Assembly: GCA_947179485.1 (NCBI GenBank)
Contig: OX359245.1
Coordinates: 55,663,067-55,727,066, forward strand
Origin: Allacma fusca
Lineage: Eukaryota; Arthropoda; Collembola; Symphypleona; Sminthuridae
DNA length: 64,000 nucleotides
Direction: 5' to 3'
Position 1 is the stretch's first letter. Each line of letters opens with the position of its first letter. Position numbers and translations under genes: made by a program. The notes under the pieces were generated by a model. It was given only the letters and a program-made list of their open reading frames with translations, was not told the DNA's origin and did not search any database. This document shows positions 46,665 to 57,929 of this stretch, in pieces.

Positions 46665-47305
46665 TGATCCTAACTAATGGATCTATGTTCGTAGAAAATC
46701 GTCGCGCTGTAAAACTGCTACGGTCCTATCAATAGGATTTACTGCTACCAGCAAACTCTGAAGAAACATTTCGTGAAAAATCCAAACTTTGATACATTCA
46801 AGGGTGAGCTACAAATGTTTGAATAAGCATATTTAAATATAATGATTTTGCCGAATATTTTCATTCTTTTTTCATTTTCTGGTGGCAAGAACCTTTTATT
46901 TTAAATACAGAAATCTTTTCGTTGCGAATTTTTAGGTTGCAATCAGTCCTTTAGATTGTTGACAGTAGGAGCTTTTATGTTACTTTAAAAAAATGCTTGT
47001 AATATATTTTGTATAATATAAATAATTTACACTAATAAAGCTTTAAAAACAGTAACAATTTACGGATTTGTATGTTGATGATAGTAGAGTTTGTTTAGGT
47101 AACAAGTAATGATAAACTTCTAACATGTAGGAGTGTGTTTTCATATTTGAACTTAAGTTTGTGCTTCCATATGGACGTCCAAATTGTCTACTCGTAGGGA
47201 CAAACAAAACCTATTTGCCGTTTAAGCTCGGATGAGCTGAAGAAGGTCGGAGATGCAGAGGGTTTTATCCATACTGCTTCAATACATTTGCACATGAGAT
47301 CCAAT
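46665..47305 (+). pseudogene. Fatty acyl-CoA reductase remnant (exons 1-2)
   Basis: 46665-46803 resembles FAR exon 1 at 61820-61976, including GCAAACTCTGAAGAAACATT and the donor GGGTGAGCTAC. 47222-47305 resembles part of exon 2 at 62595-62680 (CTGAAGNNGGTCGNAGATGCA, CAATACATTT). The nucleotide-binding motif region is decayed and several exons are absent. It is an older duplicate of the gene at 61782. Confidence 0.75.
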
Positions 47306-47307
47306 TG

Positions 47308-47520
47308 ATCGAACAATCTTTTGTCCTTGTCTTAGTTTTGTTTTTCGTACCAGCTGACGTAAGTGTTGAAATAATTCTGATTATTGATGCGAAAATTCGT
47401 TCCAATAGGCGGATTTAACATATATGTCAGTAATACTGCACTATTTCTGGAGTTTGTACGTCCGAAAAAAAGCAGTTTTAAAAAAATTGCCCAATCGAAC
47501 AATCTTTTGTCACTCCACTG
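47308..47520. mobile_element. Tc1-like element end with internal direct repeat
   Basis: ATCGAACAATCTTTTGTC occurs at 47308-47325 and 47494-47511 in the same orientation. The second copy runs on to CACTCCACTG followed by TATATATA. The inverted reading CAGTGGAGTGACAAAAGATT has the form of a Tc1/mariner terminus, and internal direct repeats recall IR/DR ends. The other terminus was not found. Confidence 0.5.
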
Positions 47521-47828
47521 TATATATATATATAAATAATACAAATATAGATATTGAATACATGATCAACAATGCTACTTGGAAGTTGGGTTAGGGTAAA
47601 AGATTCCTATTCAGAAACAGAAGTTATCAATATTGGTTAACCTGTGGCCAAGAAACCATTGGTTATCAATGCTGATCAGTATTTGAACCTTAGAACTACT
47701 TATGATACATGTATGCCTTAACTGTGTCGTTAACCTAATATTGCACCGACTTTCGAAATTGTTTAATGGGCTTTAACATCTGAAAATTTCAGCTGAAAAG
47801 TAACCCTTTGCTCAACAATTAGAATTTA

Positions 47829-47963
47829 AAATTTCTGCGCGATTTCCTGCAATAACCAGGGCGAGATAACCCAAACCTTTGGTCTCGCTGGAACATTGGG
47901 CCAGGTGCCTAATATCCCACAAAATTTCATTCTGATCCCGAGTTGGCATGTGGCGACGGTTAC
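47829..47963. repeat. Dispersed repeat, copy 1 of 2
   Basis: Shares TTCTGCGCGATTTCC, ACCAGGGCGAGA, TTTGGTCTCGCTGG and CCCACAAAATTT with 49027-49161 in the same order. An imperfect inverted pair (CCAGGGCGAGA / TCTCGCTGG) sits inside. Confidence 0.75.
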
Positions 47964-48423
47964 TGGTTTGTGAACGTTGGTCTGCACAATATTATTTTCC
48001 GTTAATTATTTCACTTAAGGATTATTTCCGACATGCATAGATGATTGGCACGAGTCGTTCTAACTACATAACCATGGTAATGAAACTTTCGTGGAGAAAT
48101 CTCGTTAACGTTGGTCCCTCTTTTACATGGCATTGCATAATGAACCAGAAAATATTTAATTCGAATAATTTGTGGGAATATTCCAGATATTATTGAATTC
48201 CCCTTGTTGAAAGTGGCGAAAATTTGGCGTTTTGATCTTTACATTTCATAATGTAATAACTACTTGCGTAAAAATATGTTATTGTAAAATCACTATCTTG
48301 CTGCAAATGTAGTGTGAACTCAATCCATATTTTTGTGCTTTACCCAACTAAGATGTTGGTGAACCGTTAGGTCAACATCAGGCTAGGTTTAAATACGCTT
48401 AGAATTTTCTAATCACTTCCAAG

Positions 48424-48773
48424 TAGAGCATCTCAACGTGGGATATTTAATGCCCGTAGTCCGTAAATTTTTACCAGTACCTGCCCGACCCGAAATTGAA
48501 GTTCAACGCCAAAACCCACAAAATTTAAAAAACCACGTAGCCCGCCTGTAAATACAATTTCAGCTCGCAAATCCTTTGCTAGGCCCAGAACAATTTGTTC
48601 ATTCAATTTTGCTCGGTCACAATCTGGTATTTTTTGACTTTTTTGTATGAAATTTGTAATAACTGGATTTTTTTCACTCTTCAGAAATTTATCGAGCAAA
48701 ATGAATAATTTTAAATGAATTATTATATTTGTGAGCTTTGCACCAAAATGTAAGCTTTCTTACATACGCTCTA
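48424..48773. mobile_element. Partial copy of the GCCCG element
   Basis: Opens TAGAGCATCTCAACGTGGGA like 23731, with GCCCG words. It has a shrunken version of the central hairpin (TGTAAG...CTTACA) and a possible end ACGCTCTA. Flanking octamers do not match. Confidence 0.6.
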
Positions 48774-49026
48774 AATATTCTTACAGGGTCGCGCAATTTT
48801 CAATTCTAATTCGTGAGGAAACTTAAATTTCCCAATGTTAAATCCCATGAGAAACCTCCATTTTAAAATTTCACAAAAAAAAATAAAAATGCTAAAAATG
48901 TGTTAAAATCCATTAATGCCCCTTATAACACAGTATTACCATGTTTGTAAGCTTGGTTTGGGCTATCTCGTCCTCGTTTCCGGTGGAAACCGGATTTACG
49001 TTAGAAATTAAAAAAAGATAAGTCTT

Positions 49027-49161
49027 AAACTTCTGCGCGATTTCCCGTGCAAACCAGGGCGAGACGGCCCGAACGTTTGGTCTCGCTGGGACATTGGATC
49101 ATGTACCTAAGCTCCCACAAAATTTGATTCCGACCCCGAGTGGGTATGGGGCGAGGGTTAC
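49027..49161. repeat. Dispersed repeat, copy 2 of 2
   Basis: Counterpart of 47829-47963, about 1.2 kb away in direct orientation. Function unknown. Confidence 0.75.
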
Positions 49162-49349
49162 ATATTAGTGAATAAAGTTAAACACTCAGCTATTCGAAAG
49201 TATTGCACTACAAAAAGTGTTCAATGAAATGAAAAACGATACATTACATATATGTAGGAAATGCATAGGTATAGACACTCTAAGTTGTTATTGAACATGT
49301 ACAAGTCCTGATTCAAGGCTCTTCAACGCTCTAGATTTAACTCAAGACT

Positions 49350-49523
49350 CAGATTTCCTATATAATGGTTCCCCAGGGGTGACAAAATACCTGCCAATAT
49401 GTAAAGATTCCACATAATCTTGCTACTATACATAATATACATGTAATCCTGTGGAAAATTTAAACATGTCTTAAACGGATTACTGTCTAACAATACGAGG
49501 AAATTATTATATGGGAAATTCAT
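49350..49523. mobile_element. Short copy of the CAGTGAATTTCC element
   Basis: CAGATTTCCTATATAATGGT and TTATTATATGGGAAATTCA are the two ends. The interior shares GACAAAATACCTGCCAAT with 44229-45213. Confidence 0.65.
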
Positions 49524-49921
49524 CAAATCTCCGTTAATAGCAATACTGCATATATGTATATAATGCAATATAAGTATAATATAATAATATAGGTACACCT
49601 AATTTTGAAGACAGTCACAAAAAGTTCTGTAAAATCATACTACAATCTATAGCTATCAGGCAGTATGCTTAAGTTCCCATCAGAACTAACCAGAAACATT
49701 AACAAATTCAAGGAATGTAGGCCAAAATCTCTGGCTATTTAATCAAAGTAACAATTTACGTCAGGTACATACATACATAATGGAGAAGGAACATGCGGGA
49801 ACTACAGAAAGTAAAAATATCCCACCAGAAAGAGCAGTTCAACGAAGAGTGAAGAAAAAGCTAGGAAAGATTTCAAAGAGCAGATTTAAATACTGAGAGT
49901 GGTATTATTTACACTAATTTT

Positions 49922-50733
49922 TTAGTACAGTCTAGCACCGAGTCCAAGAGAAGAAATTCCGCCACCGATCAACTGTTGTGGAGCAATTCCTCTGGCAATC
50001 AACTGTTGTGGAGCGATTCCTCTGGCAATCAACTGTTGTGGAGCGATTCCTCCAGCAATCAACTGTTGTGGAGCGATTCCTCTGGAGATGTATTGTGGTT
50101 GAGCGATGAGTTGTTGGACAATTGGAGCAGCAGCAACCTTGGTCACAGCAGGAGCAGAACGGTCCACAACAGCGTTGAAACCATTGATGGAGTCCGCGGT
50201 GTAAGTGACGGTACGGACAGCACCATCGGGCTCAACCAAAGAGTATTGTCCCTGTACAAGATCCCCATTACGGGACTCAGTGGCAGACTTGGAGTCTCCG
50301 GTCAAACCGTCAGCAACAGAGTATCCGTAGGAGTATTGTGGGTTTGGGTCGTAAGGCTCAGAGACAACGGACTTGGCCACAGCCACTGGAGCAGCAACTC
50401 GGGCAAGACCTGGAGCACCAATGAGCCCATAAGGACTGGCGAGTCCAGAGAGTCCTCCGTGAGAAATAAGTTGGGCTTGGGAAATAGCCACAAGAGCCAA
50501 AAGAGTTGCGATCTACAAAAGTAATAAAAATTGCATACAACAATTAATAATCCCTCTTTTCTATTTTTTATCATTAACACGTTTTTAAAAGGAATCCACT
50601 TTTGATTCAAATTTCAAAAATCCGGTCTTAAAAATATGACAATACATAATTCACAGCATAATGCATTCAATATATATAATAACATAAGCATTCAAACGAC
50701 AAAAGTCATTTGAGACATTACCTTTCCGACCAT
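49922..50733 (-). CDS. RR-2 cuticular protein, two exons
   Basis: Exon 1 is 50722-50733 (MVGK) and exon 2 is 49922-50512, joined by a GTAATG...TTGTAG intron; 200 residues. A signal peptide ([17 protein letters not shown]) is followed by a short linker and the RR-2 domain: [50 protein letters not shown]. The C-terminus has four near-identical ten-residue units, [10 protein letters not shown], in place of the Ala-rich repeats of the gene at 38762. It is a secreted, chitin-binding structural cuticle protein. The same MxGK first exon in both genes supports common origin. Confidence 0.92.
49966..50102 (-). repeat. 30-bp tandem repeats in the cuticle gene
   Basis: About four units of 30 bp, each containing GCAATCAACTGTTGTGGAGC and encoding [10 protein letters not shown]; in frame. 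Confidence 0.88.
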
Positions 50734-50832
50734 GTTGAAAAATTAAATTGTAAAGAAGGGAGAAATTGTTGTCTTGTTAGTGACTGTTGAAAGGAATTGT
50801 TTGACTGTGATTTGTACTAGTGGTACTGCTGG

Positions 50833-50840
50833 CTTTTATA
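50833..50840 (-). promoter_or_regulatory. Candidate TATA box of the cuticle gene
   Basis: TATAAAAG on the minus strand, about 100 bp upstream of the exon-1 ATG. It is the same octamer as upstream of the other RR-2 gene. A TCACAGT initiator-like sequence lies about 30 bp downstream. Confidence 0.6.
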
Positions 50841-50869
50841 TCAAAGAAGAATTTGAAAAGTGACCCAGA

Positions 50870-52324
50870 CGACAGGGCGTTATGGATTTTTCATTAACTA
50901 GACTCTTGCAATTTGTTATTGTACACATACATATATGTACGTATTACAAAAACAAATAAATCAAGATCACGTGCTCGATTTTCTGTATATGGGAATTACA
51001 ATGCAACTGTGAAAGTGCTACAGTTCTTGGACAGTCACAATCACAGCCATATATACATACCTAATATCATATCATGTAACTCTGGCAATTATAATCACAT
51101 TGGGTATCATCCACAAGCAAAACAAGTTGTAACAACATTTCTTATGTTCCCTTTCCACTGAGCATTTTTATTATTCTGCTCTTATTTCGGGTGATGTAAA
51201 GTTTTGACAGGATTGCTTAAATTTTTGGCATTGGCTTAATTTCGCTCCATGAGTTTCCCATGTGAACATTATTTGTACATACCAAGTGTACAAGGTAGTC
51301 TGTAACAAGCAGATGCTGGATCCCATACCTCAAAGCAAAATATTCACTATTATCAAGCCTTCTCATTTTCTTCAAATTCACTCACCCTCAAATTGGTGAA
51401 TTAGCTGAAAATTGGAATATGCCCGCAATTAGTGTTTAGATGTTAATTACTTTTATGTGCTGGTAGTACCAAGGTAAGGTCAAAATTCAGGTCAACAAAA
51501 AAGTTTATTACTCATGGCCTTCTAGGTTGTAATGTTGTGCGTCCCTTGATGGATGTAATTTACAATATTTCAAATTGCCATTATGTCACTTATAGACTAG
51601 ATTTAATTTCTTCTCTTGTGACTTTACATCTTGTCTTGTCTCCGATTTCGTGTAGAATTTTCCTGGAAAGGATGCGAAAACCTATTAGTTCATTATAGGA
51701 TATGAGATATGTACGATAAATTGCTTTGTACATAATTAAGCTAATTCCCACAAGATTTTCCGTAAGGATACATTTTTTTTGCATGTGTTTAAAATTATAG
51801 AAACTTTGAAAGTCCTGGACTATGCTGAATAAACCTTGGCACGGTTTGAATTTTTTGGTACCCCATGAGCGCCCCCTCATTTTTCGATAACTTTAACCCG
51901 GGATATCTCCGAATCCTGCATTACGATTTCTTTGGGCCAATTATCAAAAATGATCTACTCTTCTAGGCGCACCCTACAGGAGTTTTCTTATCGAGATCGA
52001 ACAGGGGGCATGTTCTCGTAAGGATTGTGCGGTGTCCTTTAGGGGTTGCTGTTCCATAGTTCCATTCAGTAGATGATGCTTGAATAAAGAATGTGACACG
52101 GCTAATTAGGGGAGAAGAGTCATGTCAACAATATGAGCCTGTGTACACGAGCTTCTGATCGTGGCCAAAGGGAGCGAAAGGAGTTTATTACGACTCTGGT
52201 CAAGCATAGATAGCCGAAACGAGTGTAACCACTATTTGGGTTTTATTAAGAGGACGTTTGGAGTTCATATCAGTGTTTTGTACCAAAGGCAGGACAATAT
52301 TTTATACGGAACTTGCATATAAAC
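50870..52324. other. Intergenic, nothing recognised
   Basis: No supported gene, array or terminal repeat. Open frames here are short and without recognisable domains. Confidence 0.4.
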
Positions 52325-52790
52325 CAAGGATGGGAAATTCGATATATATGAATTCTAATTCGAATTAAAATATTCAAGCCAAAGAATTCCGATTTAAAAT
52401 ACCTATAGAAATGCTGAAAAATATTAATTCTAATACTGATTTAAATATCCTCGAGTATTCGTTCATTATGAATTCCGATTTGAATATTTATTTGAATATC
52501 TGCACTTTAATATACTGAAAATACAAAGAATTTAATTACGAAGAAGTTCAACCTTAGAAACATGATATCATCAATGTTTTGGGAAGCTAGTTTCCCCCGC
52601 AGGTCATTAAGTATAATTTTAAGAGCTGAAAAAACACGTTCAACTGATATTTAAACTCCAACTTTACTAATTTTCTTTCGGCCCACTTTTAGTTACCTAT
52701 ACAAATTTTAGTATCAACGATTTAAATTACTTGAGTAATTAACTTGTAGGACAAACAATAGTTTTGAGCACAACCGTTAAAAACCTGTGA
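52325..52790. mobile_element. Truncated copy of the CAAGGATGGGAA element
   Basis: Nearly identical to 26036-26500 (CAAGGATGGGAAAT... CCTCGAGTATTCGTTCATTA ... GAGCACAACCG). It then diverges, so the right half is missing. Confidence 0.85.
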
Positions 52791-53683
52791 TTCTGTGTGC
52801 AAAATCCGAGATTACTGAAAATAGACTCAAAAACTCATCCTAATCAGTTACCCAATCAGCAATATTGTACAGACGTAATACTTAACATCAACCGTTCAAT
52901 GGGTTTTCAATGTAATCTGTAATTATTATTCCTATTGTACAACTGAAAATAATTAAATGTAATGTGTTCCAGACACCGAAATAAAAAGAATATCTCTAAT
53001 CTCGGTAATCCCCTTAAAATAGTAACTGTAATCCAAAAATCTCCAATTAGTTGATGGGCTTTACTTTTAAGCCGATGTTGATTTAGCAATAGTCTATCTT
53101 CCGTTTAATTTACTTACTGCTATCCAAGAACAAATAAATATTATATATTAATACTACTGCCCTGGTTAAACACAGCACAACGGCTTTTATCAGTTTATGA
53201 CAACATATGTATATAGTAACATTACGTTCCTTATATTTCCCTCCTGAAAATTAGTTTCAATGGAATGCATTCTTATTTAAAAAATTGCAAGCTTTCAAAC
53301 AGTTACTGTGTTCACCTTTGGGCTATCGACAACTAACTACTAATACTTTCAAAACTGACATATTTTTTTTACAAAAACCCAAAATGCTGAAAATTTTTTT
53401 TACAATAACTTAAAACTGGATTATTGTGAAAGAGTAAGATTAAGTTTTGGATAATTAATTGTTTACCAGCATCACTTAATTTGAAACACTTATTGGCGTT
53501 CTTCAACTGATGATTAATTTGCTGAATTATTAATCATTCATTCACATCTTTTAAAAATGACATATTATGTGTAGCATAAATAAACCAGATCCATAAGTCC
53601 CATTGGAAATTCTCATTTAAACAGACATACCAACTTTATTATTACATGGTATTACAGTTATTAGCTCAACCTGCTGCAACACA
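52791..53683. other. Intergenic, nothing recognised
   Basis: AT-rich with poly-T and poly-A stretches. No supported feature. Confidence 0.4.
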
Positions 53684-54376
53684 TTATGGCGCAGTGCTCG
53701 GACTGGGTACCGGTAATACTCGGGTAAATGGGTACGGGTATGGGTACTACCCGGGTACAGAAGTTGCGTACTCGCAAGTACACGCGTACTACCTGGGTAC
53801 TCTGAATTTTAGACAATAAAGTGAGTAAAGGTAGGGGTATAACTCAGTGACAGTCTGGTCCCAGCAAACAAATAACGTCCTTGGGACATAGTGTGGATGA
53901 CCCTGGCAATTGTCCCCCTCTTATCATTGACGGGCCGGTATATACTCAGGACATTTTTATGACATACTAATGTCCACCCAAAACTGATCCTCAGACAGAA
54001 CTGCGGAGTAATTAATACGACGTCCTGAGGAAATCATTTTCCGATAACACTTGTACATACACTATTACTACCTCAGGATGAGTATGGGTGTATGTACACG
54101 TATGGGTGTGCAGAAAATGAATAATTCCATAAAACAATAAATAAATAATGTTAACAATCAAAAACAATTCATTTCGTAACAACGTTTATTAATTTTAATG
54201 TTCACATACCACATTTGCTTTAACAAATACCCTATTGAAATTCGTCACGGAATTGTTTTCTGATTTTGAATCCAACAGTGTGGGATAAGTTTAGGTAACT
54301 TTAGACTTCCTCACCCGATAAAATATTCTCTCCAACCTGCTAAAAGCATAGCAAATATTTATGAAATAAAAGTGAG

Positions 54377-55976
54377 TTATTTATTTACATATAACAACAA
54401 GGTAGAGTAATTCCTTAAATTACACATGCTTTTTGCCTTTCCGGCAATTCTATCCTTTGCATGACGAAGCCAACTGTCAATGCTGGACTTGACATCGTCT
54501 CGAGTGATCGTTCCCGCATTTTTTGCTGTTTTTTTCACAGATGCTGAAAGATTCAAACAGTTAAAAAATATCTACTAAGAAGGTTAATGGAATAATTATC
54601 CACTAACAATTTGAAATAATATTTTAAATGTTATTGACATTTTAAATAATACAGTTAGTAGGGTTACTATGTAAATACACCCCCAAGATTGATATCCCGA
54701 AAAATAATCAGGGCCGTAATTTTTATTACTTAATTGCAGTTCAAAAACCTCAGAAGTTAAATCTTACCATAAATTAATTTAAGAAACCCAAGCTCTGAAA
54801 AACTCCGGTTTCCGCGTAAACCACACCAACTGTAGCCCGTCGCAAGTGCGTCAGTGAGTAGGTCCGTAAAAATTGCAGCTACGTGCAGAGATGCCTTCCT
54901 CCCTCCAAAAGAGCTAAACCACTCAACCTGAAAAGTATTGCTAAAAGCTAGACACTAATGTAAAACCTCCCGCTGCAGATTGTCTGGAATAATATAATAA
55001 CTAATAATAACAGCTTACTGTTTTTAATTTCAAAATTTTGTCACCGTCAAGAGTCCGCTTAAAAGCTACCAGTCATTGAAAGGAAAATTCTCAAACCCCG
55101 AATCGTCAATTGCAGCATGTGCCTCTGTTGAGCTCCTGAGTAAATATACCTTAGTCTCCAGTCGGTCAAGTTTCAATTTCACATCAGCCAAATACTCTAG
55201 GATCTTGATTTGGAAACCTGCAGATTAAGAAAATAAGATAGCTAGAGCAACTACAAAATTTTAACTCATATCAAACTTTATTGAAAAAAATTACCAGCAT
55301 CTGGTCGTGTAATTATAATTGAATGAGTTTCATGACAACCGTCGGTATTCTCCAAGACAACACCGTTGATTTCACTTGCGTTGTCAACTGGACCCGAGAT
55401 TGAAGCGAAGTCCAATGTGCTGCCAGACTGGTTTTCAAAACTGATCAAATTTTGTTGTGGTTCTTGATTCATAGTACCCATGGTACTGGATGTGGACTGA
55501 AAACTGATGGGGGTGTAATTTACTAAATCAGTTGAATTGGTCAATCGTTTTCGAGGCTAACTGGATTCCTGGCTGGAGATAAACGAACGCTTTCTGAAGT
55601 AGCGCGAATTGCCCTGGTCCTCCTCTGTGTCGCTCAATTCCGATGTGTGTGTGGAGATGTTAAGTTTACTCCGTGCAGCCGTATATGTATCTATATAACT
55701 AAAGCAACTGAATAAATAAGGGTTCAATTTCGCTACATTAAAGTGCATTATTTATTTTAAAAAAACATTATCAAAAATCTTTAGAACTTCTGCTTTCCAT
55801 TTACTCCAATCATCCAATCTTGTGGACAGCTCTACCGATTGAACTGCTCGTGAAAGTTTGTGACTATTAGAAGACAATGGAGGCCAAATACAAAATTCGT
55901 CGTCCAATATCCATGCTCGAGGCACAACAGCAACGGCATCTTTTTCTTCAGGAAACTTCACAATACAAAACATCAT
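54377..55976 (-). pseudogene. DUF4806-domain protein, multi-exon, damaged
   Basis: Exons by splice signals: about 55757-55976 (MMFCIVKFPEEKDAVAVVPR, CIWPP), 55295-55698, 55019-55217, 54768-54927 and 54377-54549. The last three form a DUF4806 domain: a KILEYLADVKLKLDRLETKV coiled segment, FPFND, then VEWFSSFGGRK, LLTDALATGYSWCGLRG, FSELGFLKLIY and SSIDSWLRHAKDRI. Donors GTAATT, GTAAGC and GTAAGA are paired with CAG acceptors in phase. Damage: an in-frame TAG at 55557-55559 and a one-base deletion near 55070. The first intron could not be resolved. DUF4806 has no established function; its position next to a transposase suggests an accessory protein of the element. Confidence 0.7.
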
Positions 55977-57929
55977 AAATGTATCAAAGACACTGCTACA
56001 AAATAATTGTTTTCAGGAATTACTAGCAGTTTTTTATCAATGTCTGTTATATCAAAATATGACAGAGTTTCGCTTGGATTAATTAGTTTGTATAATCCAA
56101 TTACTGATGATTTTATTGGGCAGTCAAAATAGTTTACACTTTTCCACACTTTTCCAACCAGGACAGTTGCAGTTTCAGAATGACAAAAATTTAACACTTC
56201 CACTACAGAACCACTTTTCAAAACACAAAATTTGTCATGGCTGTTAATTGATATGTTGGAAGTTTCACAAAAATTTAAAACTTTGTACTGCGGGTCACGT
56301 AAACCTGGAAGCATGGGCCCATTAAAATTCCTTCTCTCCAAGAGCTCTCTTGTCTTTGTTCGTGTAAACGGCGATTAACTTGTTTGATGGAAAAATTGGG
56401 CTTGCGCAATAAGCGCTTTATAACGCCTAACCAATTCTCGAATGGAAAGGCGCTAAATTTATCAAGATGCCCATACAATTTGACATCATCTGCTAAATGC
56501 AGAATTCCATGCAAATTCCATGAAAGATTTTCTTTTCCAAGTAAAATTTCAAAATTCCTTACAAACTCATTAATTAACTGCTTTGCCAGTTCATTATAAG
56601 TCATACACAACACAGGGTGCGCTAGTATGCGGCACGCAATATGCAATGCAAGGAAAATTTTGTAATGATCTTCGGGTAAAATATTTTTTAAAACGACGAC
56701 ACCATAATATAATAAAAATTGTCTTAGTTCCGTTGCTTTATATCTATCAATATCTCTCAATGTTCTCGGTTTCCGGTTAAATTCTGTACACGTAAACTTA
56801 TCACATTGTAATAATCTATTGGAAACTTCATCAATTTGTAAACTCGATAGCCTACAATAAATATAATTCATAACTCCTAAACATAATAGGTGCATGTATT
56901 CATAAGGAAACGAGTCAGCAATTTTTATATTTAAAGTTTCAATACAACTTGTTCCGTTATAATGCTCCTCCTGCTGTCTATTTCGGAAATTATTTTCGTT
57001 GCGAATTTCGCTTTGATGACCAGAAAATACTACGCGATTTTCATAGTATTCCCCTTTTATTTTACATTTTAGACATGAATAATATCCACTATGGCCTTTT
57101 GTGCACGTAATGTAGGATCGAGCTGGGGCATCACATATGAAGCATATTAGTTTGACATTAATTTGTTTTTCGCATATAAGCACTCCATTCGTTGTCACAT
57201 CCAGAAGTTCATCAACGAATTGCTTTAAGAAAATATTCACATCTTTAGGTTTCGAATATCCGCACCATAATCCTATCACAAATGGGTCACTTCGAAAATT
57301 ACAAATTTTTCCTAAAATAGGCCAAAAGGTTTTGGAGGTGCTTTTAGAGATTGGTATACCATCGATACTTATCTGAAGTAATATTTCTTTTAGGTTGGAA
57401 CCTTTGCTCTCTGTTAATTGAGTCAGATGGGCTTTCAATCCGCTGTGAAAATAAATTCCAGGCTCAATCGTGTGAACTGTGGTTGATGTAGGTGTGCATA
57501 GCAACGTACGAGTATCTTTTGGTAATTCAACGTAATTGTTGTCTTCTCTGAGAATGTTAGAAGATCCTTCAATGCACAATGAGTAATTTGATATTTGACG
57601 GCCCAAATTTGTAGTTTATATTTTAAATCAAATACATCAACCCTATGGTTGTCTTTAGAATCTTCTGAATCATCGCCTGAGTCATTTTCACATGCTACGA
57701 AATTGTAAAGTTTGTCGGTATTTTGTTCTTCATTGTAAACATGCGGACGTGTATAAGAAGGATCACTGTCTGTCGTATTTATGACACGTTCATTAGTGCA
57801 GTTCAAAGTACTCCGAGGGTTACCCGCAGGTGATGTAAAATGTTCTCTTAAAGATATCTGCTCCGTCTGTATTCTTCTTTTGAACTGTTTCGAACTGATG
57901 AAAATTGAATCTTGTTTTCTTTGACTCAT
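55973..57929 (-). pseudogene. TNP2-like transposase, two frameshifts
   Basis: Starts MSQRKQDSIF, with an acidic N-terminal region. Recognised blocks are LPKDTRTLLCTPTS, GIPISKSTSKTFWPILGKI, a cysteine-rich CDAPARSYI...CTKGHSGYYSCLKCK (first acidic residue), YEYMHLLCLGVM, FNRKPRTLRDIDRYKATELR, LHLADDVKLYGHLDKFSAFP and FENWLG. Frames change near 57563 (one base lost before ILREDNNYVE) and near 56340. The acidic residue before MH is Glu where, from memory, relatives have Asp (DYMH), so the catalytic triad may be altered. By family it would cut and paste the element as a DDE enzyme. It ends IHL, four bases overlapping the DUF4806 start. Confidence 0.75.

Noticed and set aside
49976-50524. 182-codon plus-strand frame opposite the second cuticle gene
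   Set aside because: Antisense shadow of the RR-2 exon and its 30-bp repeats.
53692-53815. Telomere- or satellite-like GGGTAC array
   Set aside because: Degenerate, both orientations present, and bounded by TIRs with an 8-bp TSD.
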